DNA of 64,000 nucleotides from Pseudomonadota bacterium (lineage in GTDB: Bacteria > Pseudomonadota > Gammaproteobacteria > Steroidobacterales > Steroidobacteraceae). This document shows, piece after piece, positions 50,940-58,182 of the stretch; within the stretch, counting starts at the first letter, position 1, and every line of letters starts with the position of its first letter. The position numbers were made by a program, and so were the translations under genes. Where the stretch lies: the NCBI GenBank assembly GCA_021808195.1, contig JAKBCE010000010.1, positions 62,001-126,000 on the forward strand, read 5' to 3'. Under the pieces are notes generated by a model. It was not told the DNA's origin. It made no database searches and saw only the letters and a list, made by a program, of their open reading frames with translations.

Positions 50940-51271
50940 CGTAATACTCTCGCGTGCTCGGCGAAGATTCGAATCCACGGCTGGCCGGGAGGCACTTGGT
51001 TCCAACTCCACGTTGCCCAAGTCCTTCCGAGGACCACTACGTGTTGCCAGTTTAAGTTCGGCTTGTGGGAGAGGCGCCGCTCGAGGAGCAATCTGGTTAC
51101 GTAGCCTGCGAGACCGCATGGACACAACAGTGTATCCATGGTCTGGACGCCGCTCGAAGTGACGAGCCGAGTCTGCGGCAACAGAACGCAAGTGATTCCG
51201 CCATCAGTATGAAGAGAGGCCTGCGGGCTGATCTCCCGCAGAGCCTCCATTTCCTCTTCATGAACGCTCAC
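50936..51271 (-). CDS. Prokaryotic E2-like protein (family E type)
   Basis: A 111-aa protein matching bacterial E2/UBC-like family E: a CVLLPQTRLVTSSGVQTMDT segment, a LAGYVTRLLLERRL strand equivalent to the Y-P strand of E2 enzymes, and the GRTWATWSWNQVPPGQPW region with IFAEH at the end. Cys residues are only at 28, 50 and 52, all before the Y-x-T-R strand. No Cys lies where the catalytic one would be in classical E2s. It may be a scaffold or use another chemistry. GTG at 51271 overlaps the stop of the ubiquitin-like gene (GTGA). Confidence 0.8.
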   Translation of the reverse strand: MSVHEEEMEALREISPQASLHTDGGITCVLLPQTRLVTSSGVQTMDTLLCPCGLAGYVTRLLLERRLSHKPNLNWQHVVVLGRTWATWSWNQVPPGQPWIRIFAEHARVLR

Positions 51272-51534
51272 GAGGACTGACCCTGGCCACAGTGCGAAAC
51301 GAATTTCTCGCCTCCGTGGATATTGATCCGTTCATCGTTTGCGATCGGCCGGAACTCGTGATGAATCACCTGATCGAGTTCGTGCTCGACTGGAACCTCG
51401 AGCGCAAGCTTGAGCGTGCGGCCGGTGTATTCGCCGGCGGCAATGCGTTTGTGAGTGCCGTTTAGCTCTACCTCAACCAGGTGAGGATGGAGATTGGCAT
51501 CCGCTGTGGGATGCTGGTCATTGGATGTATGCAT
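51268..51534 (-). CDS. Ubiquitin-like protein (multiubiquitin-domain type)
   Basis: An 88-aa beta-grasp protein, first gene of the conjugation operon. After a flexible His/Asp-rich N-terminus, LVEVELNGTHKRIAAGEYTG and TLKLALEVPVEHELDQVIHH form the first strands and helix, and a segment ending INIHGGEKFVSH is the last strand. This matches the multiubiquitin family, here as a single domain. The tail is C-G-Q-G-Q-S-S and lacks a terminal Gly-Gly, so either the JAB protease trims it to a Gly or conjugation is unusual. ATG at 51534 follows an AGG site; the 31 residues upstream in frame cover the operator and are rejected. Confidence 0.85.
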   Translation of the reverse strand: MHTSNDQHPTADANLHPHLVEVELNGTHKRIAAGEYTGRTLKLALEVPVEHELDQVIHHEFRPIANDERINIHGGEKFVSHCGQGQSS

Positions 51535-51568
51535 GGTGTACCTAAAGGGGTCTGTAAGCCGTAGTATC

Positions 51569-51627
51569 TGTATAGCAAGTAATTGCGAAAGCGCAATTAC
51601 GGTACGACTTGCAAAATAGCTTGTCAA
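51569..51627 (-). promoter_or_regulatory. Promoter region of the ubiquitin-like operon
   Basis: On the minus strand TTGACA (51627-51622) and TACCGT (51604-51599) are 17 bases apart; a second pair, TTGCGC (51596-51591) and TATACA (51574-51569), is 16 apart. The palindrome at 51579-51600 overlaps either one, so a bound repressor would block both. Confidence 0.6.
51579..51600. promoter_or_regulatory. Perfect palindrome, probable XRE operator
   Basis: GTAATTGCG (51579-51587), AAAG spacer, CGCAATTAC (51592-51600): nine paired bases with no mismatch, placed between the divergent ubiquitin-like operon and the XRE gene. Confidence 0.75.
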
Positions 51628-51661
51628 TCCCTAAAATGCAATTTAAGGAGCGGAGCCAAAA

Positions 51662-52036
51662 GTGCCTGATCAAGAACCTGTTTTCGACTTCGAGGGCTTT
51701 TACCGCGCGCTGAATGCCACCCGCGAGTCGCGAAATCTCACGTGGAAGCAGGTCGGGCAGGAGGCATCCGTCGGCGCCTCGACGCTTGCCCGGATGGGGC
51801 AGAACAGGCGTCCCGATGCAGATGGATTGGCGGCGCTCTCCGCATGGTCGGGGCTTAACCCCGCGGATTTCGTGTATCGCACGAGAGCGCATGCTCCGGA
51901 GCCGCTTGCACAGATTTCGCAGGCGCTTCGCGCTGATGGTCGGCTTGAACGCAAGGATGCCGAGGCACTGGAGGACATCGTGAGGGCGGCCTACGCGCGC
52001 CTCCTGCAGAAGGGCGCGCCCGGCAAGGCTGATTGA
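51662..52036 (+). CDS. XRE-type regulator divergent from the ubiquitin-like operon
   Basis: A 124-aa protein with an N-terminal helix-turn-helix: NLTWKQVGQEASVGASTLAR followed by a DADGLAALSAWSGLNPADFV stretch, then a helical C-terminal half (LERKDAEALEDIVRAAYARL) that may dimerise. GTG at 51662 has an AAGGAG ribosome site. Only 127 bases separate its start from that of the ubiquitin-like gene, with a perfect palindrome between, so it most likely controls that operon and itself. Confidence 0.85.
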   Translation: MPDQEPVFDFEGFYRALNATRESRNLTWKQVGQEASVGASTLARMGQNRRPDADGLAALSAWSGLNPADFVYRTRAHAPEPLAQISQALRADGRLERKDAEALEDIVRAAYARLLQKGAPGKAD

Positions 52037-52184
52037 CCGGGTTGCTGCCGGCGTGGTGGGCTTCATCTGCCGATTGCGCGCGGGGCCCGTCTCGTCTAAA
52101 GTCCTGCCGGCCCAAAAACAATCAAAGAGTTGCGGAAGGCTTGGCAGTCCTGGGAGTGCTTTTGCCGCTAAGGTGTGTGCCTTT

Positions 52185-52216
52185 CGGGGGAACGGCGAAC
52201 CCCCGGAGGTCATTTT
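52185..52216 (+). terminator. Possible terminator after the XRE gene
   Basis: Stem CGGGGG / CCCCCG with a nine-base loop, followed after eight bases by TTTTT. The distance between stem and T run is longer than ideal. Confidence 0.35.
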
Positions 52217-52326
52217 TGTCTCATAAGCGGCTGTCCGACACGGTCCTTCCTTCTACCTTCAGCAGGTGGACCTGAAACGGTCAGGCCTTTCGAGCAGTTA
52301 TGGGAATGTGCACTGGAGCGCCATCG

Positions 52327-52509
52327 ATGAAACACCCGGACCGCGATGACCCGCGAGATCTGGCTTGCCGTGCGCTCGCGTGGTTTCACAGCGAGAGCGG
52401 ACAGGAGTCCCTCAAAGAATCGGAGCGCCGCGTTGCGGAAACCGCGGCATTGCTCGAAAAGGGGCGCGATATCGACCCGGCCAAATTGGACGAGCCATTC
52501 ACCGTCTAA
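52327..52509 (+). CDS. Small acidic protein upstream of the papain-like gene
   Basis: A 60-aa charged, probably helical protein (DLACRALAWFHSESGQESLK ESERRVAETAALLEKG). ATG at 52327 follows a GGAG site. It lies 30 bases before the papain-like gene in the same direction and is probably co-transcribed. Size, charge and position fit an inhibitor or antitoxin partner, but there is no recognised family. Confidence 0.55.
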   Translation: MKHPDRDDPRDLACRALAWFHSESGQESLKESERRVAETAALLEKGRDIDPAKLDEPFTV

Positions 52510-52539
52510 AATCGCCGGGCTCGACGTCTCGATAAGAGA

Positions 52540-54129
52540 TTGAGTCAGCCCCTATTCGAAGCGTTCCCCTACGGTCTGGAGCGGCTCGTCGCGCTCATCG
52601 CCGAGGGCTCGTATCACAAGTCGGAAGAGGAGATTCGAGATAAGCGGCACGTAGCCTATCTCGAAAGTTACCTCAAGCACATCGAACCTAAAACGCTCGT
52701 CGTCGAGCGTCAATACGTCGATCGCGACTTCCTCGAAGACTTCGCTGCCTATTACGTACGCTGCTTCCCCCGGTACGAGAAGACCTGCACGCGCGTCCAT
52801 TTTTTCCGCAATCCTTTCTCCCAGAAGGAACTTGCCGAGTGCCTTGGTGGAGAGGAACGTACGCTCTCCGCGGAGATGATGCGGGCAGGCTATTTGGGAT
52901 TCATGGTCATAAAGCCGTTGCCCCAAACGGTGATCGGCCGCACCTGTCTAACCACATACGAAGAAACCGCAACCCGTTATTTCCCGGCGGCACGTGCATC
53001 TGAATTTGGCGCAAACCTCTTCGGCATCCATCTGCCCATCCCTCGTACCCTTCCGTTTCAGGAGCAGGACAGCGTCGTCGCCGCGTGCGCGACAAGCGCC
53101 CTCTGGACCGTCTTTCAGGCAACCGCGCGAGAATTCCAGCACCAACTTCTTTCGCCAATAGAGATCACCAAAGCCGCAACGCATCTCTTGCCTACCGAGA
53201 CGCGCGTCATACCGAACCGCGGGCTCTCGAAACAAATGATGGCTCACGCGATAAAAAGCGTGAACCTCGAGCCGTTTCTTATTTGCGTCTCGGAAGCCTA
53301 CCTGCTACAAGCCGCTATATATTCGTACGTCCATGCACGAATTCCCCTGATCCTGGGCGTCGCGCTCGCAGATGGCACAAGCGACGACGACCTTGCCCCA
53401 ATGGGCATGCACGCACTTGCCGTCGCTGGCTACAGCCTTGACGGCGCCCCTAAGCCAATCACCGCATCGGGGTTGCTGCTGCGTGCGAGCCGCATGGACA
53501 AGATTTACGTGCACGATGACCAAATCGGGCCGTTCGCGCGCATGGAACTTCTGAATGGATCTGTTACCGTGAAGGAGGCAGGTGGCCACACTTATGTAGC
53601 GAACACTGCCCTCGCAACATCATGGCCTTCCTCCGCCAATAATGGCCGTGTCCGCGCGATTCCGGATATGCTGCTGGTGCCGCTCTATCACAAGCTCAGA
53701 ATCTCCTGGGAGTGGGCGTTACTGCGGGTGACAGAGATCAATGCCTTTCTTACGCAACTCACGAGCGCTCTTCATGTTTTGAAATTAAGTTCCCTTGAAT
53801 GGGATGTCTACGTTACGAGCGTTAATGAAGTGCGGCGAGAGATGCGAACTTCAGGCACGGTCGATCCAGGCAAGCGGTTTGCCGCAGTGACCCGTCCAAT
53901 GCCGCGGTTTATCTGGCGGGCAACAGCGCTGCGAGAGGGATTGCCAGTTATCGACGTGCTGTTCGACGCAACGGATGTTGATACAGCCGACGCGCTCGTG
54001 CAGGCACTGGTCTACGATGAATTTGCCTTGAACCTCGTCAAGGAGCTCGCTCGGGCTGGAGACATCAACAAGCTGCCATTTCCAAAGTCGGTGCGAAGAT
54101 TCGTTAGCTGGGTAAACGAACATTCTTAG
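52540..54129 (+). CDS. Papain-like cysteine-protease-fold protein, 529 aa
   Basis: I recognise no named family, but the middle has the landmarks of a papain-like fold: Gln176 and Cys183 in FQEQDSVVAACATSALW, His291 in PMGMHALAVAGYSLDG and Asp326/327 in KIYVHDDQIGPF, in the order Q-C-H-D. The N-terminal 160 residues and C-terminal 190 residues are unassigned; the start is TTG at 52540. It follows a small acidic protein and lies beside the ubiquitin-like operon, which suggests a protease, a deconjugating enzyme or a toxin-like effector. Its less GC-rich codons agree with horizontal origin. Confidence 0.62.
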   Translation: MSQPLFEAFPYGLERLVALIAEGSYHKSEEEIRDKRHVAYLESYLKHIEPKTLVVERQYVDRDFLEDFAAYYVRCFPRYEKTCTRVHFFRNPFSQKELAECLGGEERTLSAEMMRAGYLGFMVIKPLPQTVIGRTCLTTYEETATRYFPAARASEFGANLFGIHLPIPRTLPFQEQDSVVAACATSALWTVFQATAREFQHQLLSPIEITKAATHLLPTETRVIPNRGLSKQMMAHAIKSVNLEPFLICVSEAYLLQAAIYSYVHARIPLILGVALADGTSDDDLAPMGMHALAVAGYSLDGAPKPITASGLLLRASRMDKIYVHDDQIGPFARMELLNGSVTVKEAGGHTYVANTALATSWPSSANNGRVRAIPDMLLVPLYHKLRISWEWALLRVTEINAFLTQLTSALHVLKLSSLEWDVYVTSVNEVRREMRTSGTVDPGKRFAAVTRPMPRFIWRATALREGLPVIDVLFDATDVDTADALVQALVYDEFALNLVKELARAGDINKLPFPKSVRRFVSWVNEHS

Positions 54130-54435
54130 CGAAACGAACGGGACCAAGCCATCTCCATCCGCGTCAAACTCCTGCCCGCGCGCGACGCACCGGCTACTGC
54201 CTCACGGCCCGAGCCGCCGCCCAAGGTCAATGTCCACCTAAGAAAGCGCGCCCTCCGCCTCCTGCGCTGCGGCGGAAATACCACATGAACCAGGAACCTG
54301 GGCGTCGCCGTCCATTCAGCTGCCATCACGAGGTTCTCCTATCCAGACCGTCCGCCAGCAGGAGATTCTGTCTTGATTGACCGAGCAACCACCTCGACGA
54401 CGCAACCTCTACGAGCAGCAATCAGTCCGCTTTTG
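54130..54435. other. Convergent intergenic region
   Basis: About 300 bases between the ends of the papain-like gene and the J-domain gene. No coding frame or clear terminator hairpin is seen. Confidence 0.4.
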
Positions 54436-55335
54436 TCACTCCCTTCGCTGGTTCACTAGTTCCTCGTACGTAGCAGGTGAAATTTCAAACACCCGATCGA
54501 ATCCCTTCTGGGGTAACTCGATAATTACGCTTCGCTCCGCCATCCTTTCCACATGTAGCGTGGCGATTTTGTCTGCTAATGAGCGAGAGATATTCCGCCC
54601 TCCTATGAGCGCCAGCCATGGTGAGAAATACTCATGATGGCGGTTGGGCATCAATTGCTTGGTCCACTCAGGAAGCGTAAACCGTCGCGGGTGCCCGTCG
54701 GATCGAGCACGCCGTTCAATCATCCTAATCATGGTCTGCCGCATGCCTTCTTCGGAAGACAAGAATTCAGTTAGCTCTTCCTGCCTACGTTCTCGGGTCC
54801 AGGTCATAAGGAAGAATGCAGCAGAGTACGCAGTTGCAATCAACAGAATCCATTGTGCCGCGGTAGTCTGCACCCAATGACCGATAAGTGGGTTATCCTT
54901 GGCAGAGCTTGGGAATGCGAATAGAAAAGCACATATCGCGGCAAATGCTCCAGACCCAATACGTGGAACCATTCCCCGGGACCGTGCATCGCCCCGGGCC
55001 TCCGCCTTCAATGACGAGAGTCTGCTTTCGATTGAGTTTGACCGAACTTGAGAAAAGATCTTTACCAGTTCTTTGACCTGAGAAATCGGAATCATCTGAT
55101 TCTGTGGCGTGTCAGGCTTCGACATGGCGAGGGATTCATCTAGAAACGCTTTTGCAGAGTGAAGTTGATGCCACAGCTCTTCCGTCTCGAAGTCAGGGAA
55201 TCCGCTTTCATTGCTATCGGGGTGGATTGACGCCATCTTCTTCACGACCGCGCGACGCAGGGCGCCAAGATCGCCTTCCGCAGCTTCTCGGAGGTCGAAG
55301 AAAGCGGCGATCTGCTCTGAACTTTCCCAATTCAT
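54436..55335 (-). CDS. Membrane protein with N-terminal J-domain-like motif
   Basis: A 299-aa protein. Residues 6-70 look like a short J domain: IAAFFDLREAAEGDLGALRR, then VVKKMASIHPDSNESGF with the H-P-D tripeptide that stimulates DnaK ATPase. Two membrane helices follow near residues 128-175 (GSGAFAAICAFLFAFPSSAK and AAQWILLIATAYSAAFFLMT), then a soluble C-terminal domain of about 120 residues. It would sit in the inner membrane with the J domain in the cytoplasm. No close family is recognised. It is a single gene convergent with the papain-like gene. Confidence 0.6.
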   Translation of the reverse strand: MNWESSEQIAAFFDLREAAEGDLGALRRAVVKKMASIHPDSNESGFPDFETEELWHQLHSAKAFLDESLAMSKPDTPQNQMIPISQVKELVKIFSQVRSNSIESRLSSLKAEARGDARSRGMVPRIGSGAFAAICAFLFAFPSSAKDNPLIGHWVQTTAAQWILLIATAYSAAFFLMTWTRERRQEELTEFLSSEEGMRQTMIRMIERRARSDGHPRRFTLPEWTKQLMPNRHHEYFSPWLALIGGRNISRSLADKIATLHVERMAERSVIIELPQKGFDRVFEISPATYEELVNQRRE

Positions 55336-56041
55336 AGTGGACTTGTCATTCGGATGTATCTACTGACCTGCCGGCGTGACGACCAATCGGCATTCCTGAT
55401 CGTGCCGTGCGGCAAGCCATCGGTCAACAATCCGTTATGGCTCCACCAACCGTAGGCTGCCCACGGGTGGTGCCTTCCGGGTAGGGGCAGACTGACGGCA
55501 AATCGGCGGACGGCTGTAACCGTTTGCTCAGGGGTGGAACTGCGTACCTCGTCGGAGATCCGATGGTGGTCTCACAGATTGGAGGATAGACGAAAGGAGC
55601 ACCGTTGATCAGAAGCGCGCGCAGCGCTGCCATGCTCGACCGGATGACGTCGGTGTGTTGGGTGAGAGGCGGGCCGCGATCAAGCGCTGAACGGCCACGT
55701 GGGCCTCGAATGGGGAGAGCCGCGTCTACTCGGCGAGAGCGGCATAGGGCATTTGCTCTCCGTGCAGCGCGACGAGCTTCAGAGGGACAGCTGAGTCCTG
55801 CGGCTTGAGGACCCACTGCCTGTCTTTCGTGCGCTGGTTCGGAGCCGGGACTATGCATAAAGCATTCGAGCGCTATTCTCGGGAAGAACCGCTGCTTGGT
55901 GTGGCTTTTACAATTGAGCGAGCAAGATGCGGGAGATCTGCGGGAATCCGTTGTGCTCTGTTGTGCTTCGTCGTGCCAGTCGCAGCGGGCGTCCGTTGGC
56001 AAGTCGTTGAATCTAAAGGTTACCTTGAGCGGAGTGGTCGG
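55336..56041. other. Non-coding or decayed stretch
   Basis: About 700 bases without a convincing gene. Open frames cross both strands but have no ribosome sites or family motifs; the longest minus-strand frame runs into the tRNA remnant. This may be the residue of an older insertion. Confidence 0.4.
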
Positions 56042-56083
56042 CTCATAATGCCGGGGTCGAGGGTTCGAGTCCCTCCCTTCCAT
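56042..56083 (+). pseudogene. 3' half of a tRNA with CAU anticodon (integration scar)
   Basis: CTCATAA fits an anticodon loop with CAT, followed by TGCCG (stem 39-43), a five-base variable loop GGGTC, a perfect T arm GAGGG-TTCGAGT-CCCTC and the acceptor strand CCTTCCA. The sequence before CTCATAA cannot form the 5' anticodon strand, and no matching acceptor strand is upstream. The tRNA is therefore cut exactly at the anticodon loop, a usual crossover point of tRNA-targeting integrases. Confidence 0.75.
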
Positions 56084-56249
56084 CAATACAATCAACGAGT
56101 TGGACGGCTGCTCGACCAAAAATCTGGCCGAGACGCTCGGCTCCAAGTCCACAGCAATTCAAACCGGAAGCATCTCGGCGCCAAATCGCCCATGGGGCGG
56201 GTCCCATAACTCACACCGCTCGACCGCTCTTGCGGCGGTTCGCGAGGCT

Positions 56250-56612
56250 ATGGCACTGCTCGAGCGCGCATCCGCCGATTGGCGCGGTAACGGCTCGGCT
56301 GACACCGGTCCGGTGCACTGGCCTGTCGCGGTCGCTTTCGCCCGGCGCCAGCTCACCCAGGCCCTCGAGGTGCTCGAGCCGCGTCGGGTGCTGCAGCTGC
56401 GCACACCGCTGAATGAGTGGCTGTGCGGACATTGCGGCGGCAGCGGCTTCGACGGTGACGAGCCGTGTGCGTTCTGCAGCGCCGCGGGCAACGACGCCGG
56501 ATTCGACACCGCCGATGCGCGCGCCGGCATGGCCTGGTGGCAATCCCTGACGCCCACCAGGCGCCGTGAGTGGCTCGAGGCTGCTCACTCGGTTCGGCCG
56601 GCTGATGCCTAG
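56250..56612 (+). CDS. Hypothetical protein with Cys4 zinc-ribbon motif
   Basis: A protein of about 120 aa. A helical first half (MALLERASADWRGNGSADTG, then AFARRQLTQALEVLEPRRVL) precedes WLCGHCGGSGFDGDEPCAFC, whose two C-x-x-C pairs resemble the DnaJ-type zinc-binding repeat. A WWQSLTPTRRREWLEAAHS helix ends it. The ATG at 56250 has a poorly spaced ribosome site, so the true start may be further upstream. It is followed by two small genes in the same direction; no family is recognised. Confidence 0.5.
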   Translation: MALLERASADWRGNGSADTGPVHWPVAVAFARRQLTQALEVLEPRRVLQLRTPLNEWLCGHCGGSGFDGDEPCAFCSAAGNDAGFDTADARAGMAWWQSLTPTRRREWLEAAHSVRPADA

Positions 56613-56635
56613 GACGCCTTCAGGGCCCAGGGAGC

Positions 56636-57016
56636 ATGACGATGGTCGAGCTCGCGGCCGACATCGTGGCGTTTTGCGTCGTGGCGGCCGCTGTAGTCGC
56701 CGCCGTGACGGCGCTCGACGCGGTCTGGTTCAGCTTCGGCAGCTGGCTCGAGGCTGTCCCTGGACGTCCCGGGCGCGTCTGGACGCTCCTCGGCACCACG
56801 GCCGCTGTGCTGGTGCTGCTCGCATGGCGCTCGCTCTCGCCGGTGACGTTAGCCGCGGCGGCCGGCGGCGCGGTTCTCCTCGGTGTCGCTGTCGGCATCC
56901 TCCGGATCAAGGATCGCTGGCCCGCGGCGAGCGTGTGGCTGATCTGGCTCACCTGGTGGGGATGGCTGCTCGGCCTGATCGCCGTGGTGCTGCACGCGCA
57001 GGGGCGCCTACCGTGA
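56636..57016 (+). CDS. Small membrane protein with four hydrophobic helices
   Basis: A 126-aa hydrophobic protein: helices over AADIVAFCVVAAAVVAAVTA, TLLGTTAAVLVLLAWRSL, TLAAAAGGAVLLGVAVGILR and VWLIWLTWWGWLLGLIAVVL. GC-rich third positions and an AGGGAGC ribosome site support it. It is 23 bases after the zinc-ribbon gene and overlaps the next small gene. The function is unknown; such proteins are common in phage-like and island regions. Confidence 0.55.
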   Translation: MTMVELAADIVAFCVVAAAVVAAVTALDAVWFSFGSWLEAVPGRPGRVWTLLGTTAAVLVLLAWRSLSPVTLAAAAGGAVLLGVAVGILRIKDRWPAASVWLIWLTWWGWLLGLIAVVLHAQGRLP

Positions 57017-57174
57017 ACCCGGTGCGCTACCTGATGCGCTCGCTCCGCTTCTCCTGGCTCGCCCACGGTCGACCATCCCGCCGACGTGTCGGCATCCTCG
57101 TGGGGCGCGTGATCGGCGGCATCATTGCTACGCGATGCATTTCCAATCGGACGCGAAGAGCCTCTCGAGCGTAA
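57013..57174 (+). CDS. Very small basic protein, 53 aa
   Basis: Starts with GTG overlapping the stop of the membrane protein (GTGA), so coupling is likely. The product is basic (GRPSRRRVGILVGRVIGGII then RTRRASRA) with one short hydrophobic stretch. No family is recognised. Confidence 0.4.
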   Translation: MNPVRYLMRSLRFSWLAHGRPSRRRVGILVGRVIGGIIATRCISNRTRRASRA

Positions 57175-57226
57175 GCTCGCACCATAGATATGCAGCATCA
57201 CCCTTGGACGCCCCCGTCTGAAGCAA

Positions 57227-58102
57227 ATGGCGCGATCGCCCGAATGGCGTGAAACACCGCTCGATAGCCCGGTCACCCGAGTGGCCATACCCATCATTTC
57301 GGTCAGAGGCAACGTGTGCCGCCTATCCGGGACCGCATGCGTGATCGCCCCTTGGCTAGCGATCACGGCGCGCCATGTGATCGAGAGCGAGTTTCGCGCG
57401 TTTGGTGGAACACTAGACGACCCGACAGGGACGTATGAAGCTCTTCATCGCACCTTTGCTTTGACGTGGCCCCGGGATGGCAAGCCTGGAATGACGCTGC
57501 ACGTCGTTAGGAGCTGGTGTAGCAGCCAAAGCGACCTTGCCGCCCTGTGGTTAGCTCCCGATCGGCAGGAAGACGTCGACTGTCGCTGGAGCTGCCCCAT
57601 CCTCTCGCTAAATCCCCCCTGCACTGGGACGAATATCGCCGCCTTTGGGTTCCCGAAATCAGAGACAGCGCAGATGGATGCCAATCAATTCAATGTCTCG
57701 GTGTTTCCGATGACGAGCACCGGACATGTAACCGAAGTCCATCACGCCCAACGAGATCGCGGCCTATTGCCATTTCCGTGTTTCAGGACCAACGCGCGCT
57801 TCGACCCTGGGATGAGTGGCGGTCCAGTGTTTGATGAAAAGGGCCGGCTGTGCGGTCTCGTGTGCGCAAGTCTGTTTTCCCCGGGAGAGCCGAGCGTTGA
57901 GCATATTTCGTACGTGTCAACGTTGTGGCCTCTCCTCTCAATAAACATTGACATGCCTTGGGACCGTTACCCTTCGGGCGCGAGATACCCGCTATATCGG
58001 TACGCCGAAGCCGGCATTGTGCGCGTGGAAGGACTGGATTTCCTCGAGGTGCGGGAAGATCCCGCCGGGAGTTCCGTGACATTTCGAGGTGAATTGCCGT
58101 GA
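57227..58102 (+). CDS. Trypsin-like serine protease domain protein
   Basis: A 291-aa protein with a chymotrypsin-fold catalytic set: His in APWLAITARHVIESEFRAF, Asp in WCSSQSDLAALWLAPDRQED and Ser in ARFDPGMSGGPVFDEKGRLC. There is no signal peptide, so it acts in the cytoplasm. It resembles the standalone trypsin-like peptidases found in defence and stress islands, which are often activated by partner sensors; no partner is obvious here. ATG at 57227 is used. Confidence 0.78.
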   Translation: MARSPEWRETPLDSPVTRVAIPIISVRGNVCRLSGTACVIAPWLAITARHVIESEFRAFGGTLDDPTGTYEALHRTFALTWPRDGKPGMTLHVVRSWCSSQSDLAALWLAPDRQEDVDCRWSCPILSLNPPCTGTNIAAFGFPKSETAQMDANQFNVSVFPMTSTGHVTEVHHAQRDRGLLPFPCFRTNARFDPGMSGGPVFDEKGRLCGLVCASLFSPGEPSVEHISYVSTLWPLLSINIDMPWDRYPSGARYPLYRYAEAGIVRVEGLDFLEVREDPAGSSVTFRGELP

Positions 58103-58182
58103 CACACCGGCAAATGCGACTGAATCGATGTGCGGAAGTAGCAGTGCATCCTGGTCTCCCCTGACAATTAGGCTGCCCTCGC

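Noticed and set aside
50940..51191. N-terminal extension of the JAB gene
   Set aside because: It overlaps the E2 gene almost fully and lacks domain similarity; the ATG at 50939 starts the MPN domain.
49630..51534. Naming the operon bilABCD or bub
   Set aside because: The gene order and E2/Ubl families differ from the named systems as I know them, so assigning those symbols would overstate the evidence.
55424..56152. A 242-codon minus-strand frame containing the phrase GRDSNPRPRHYEP
   Set aside because: That phrase is the antisense translation of a tRNA 3' half, a known source of false protein predictions.
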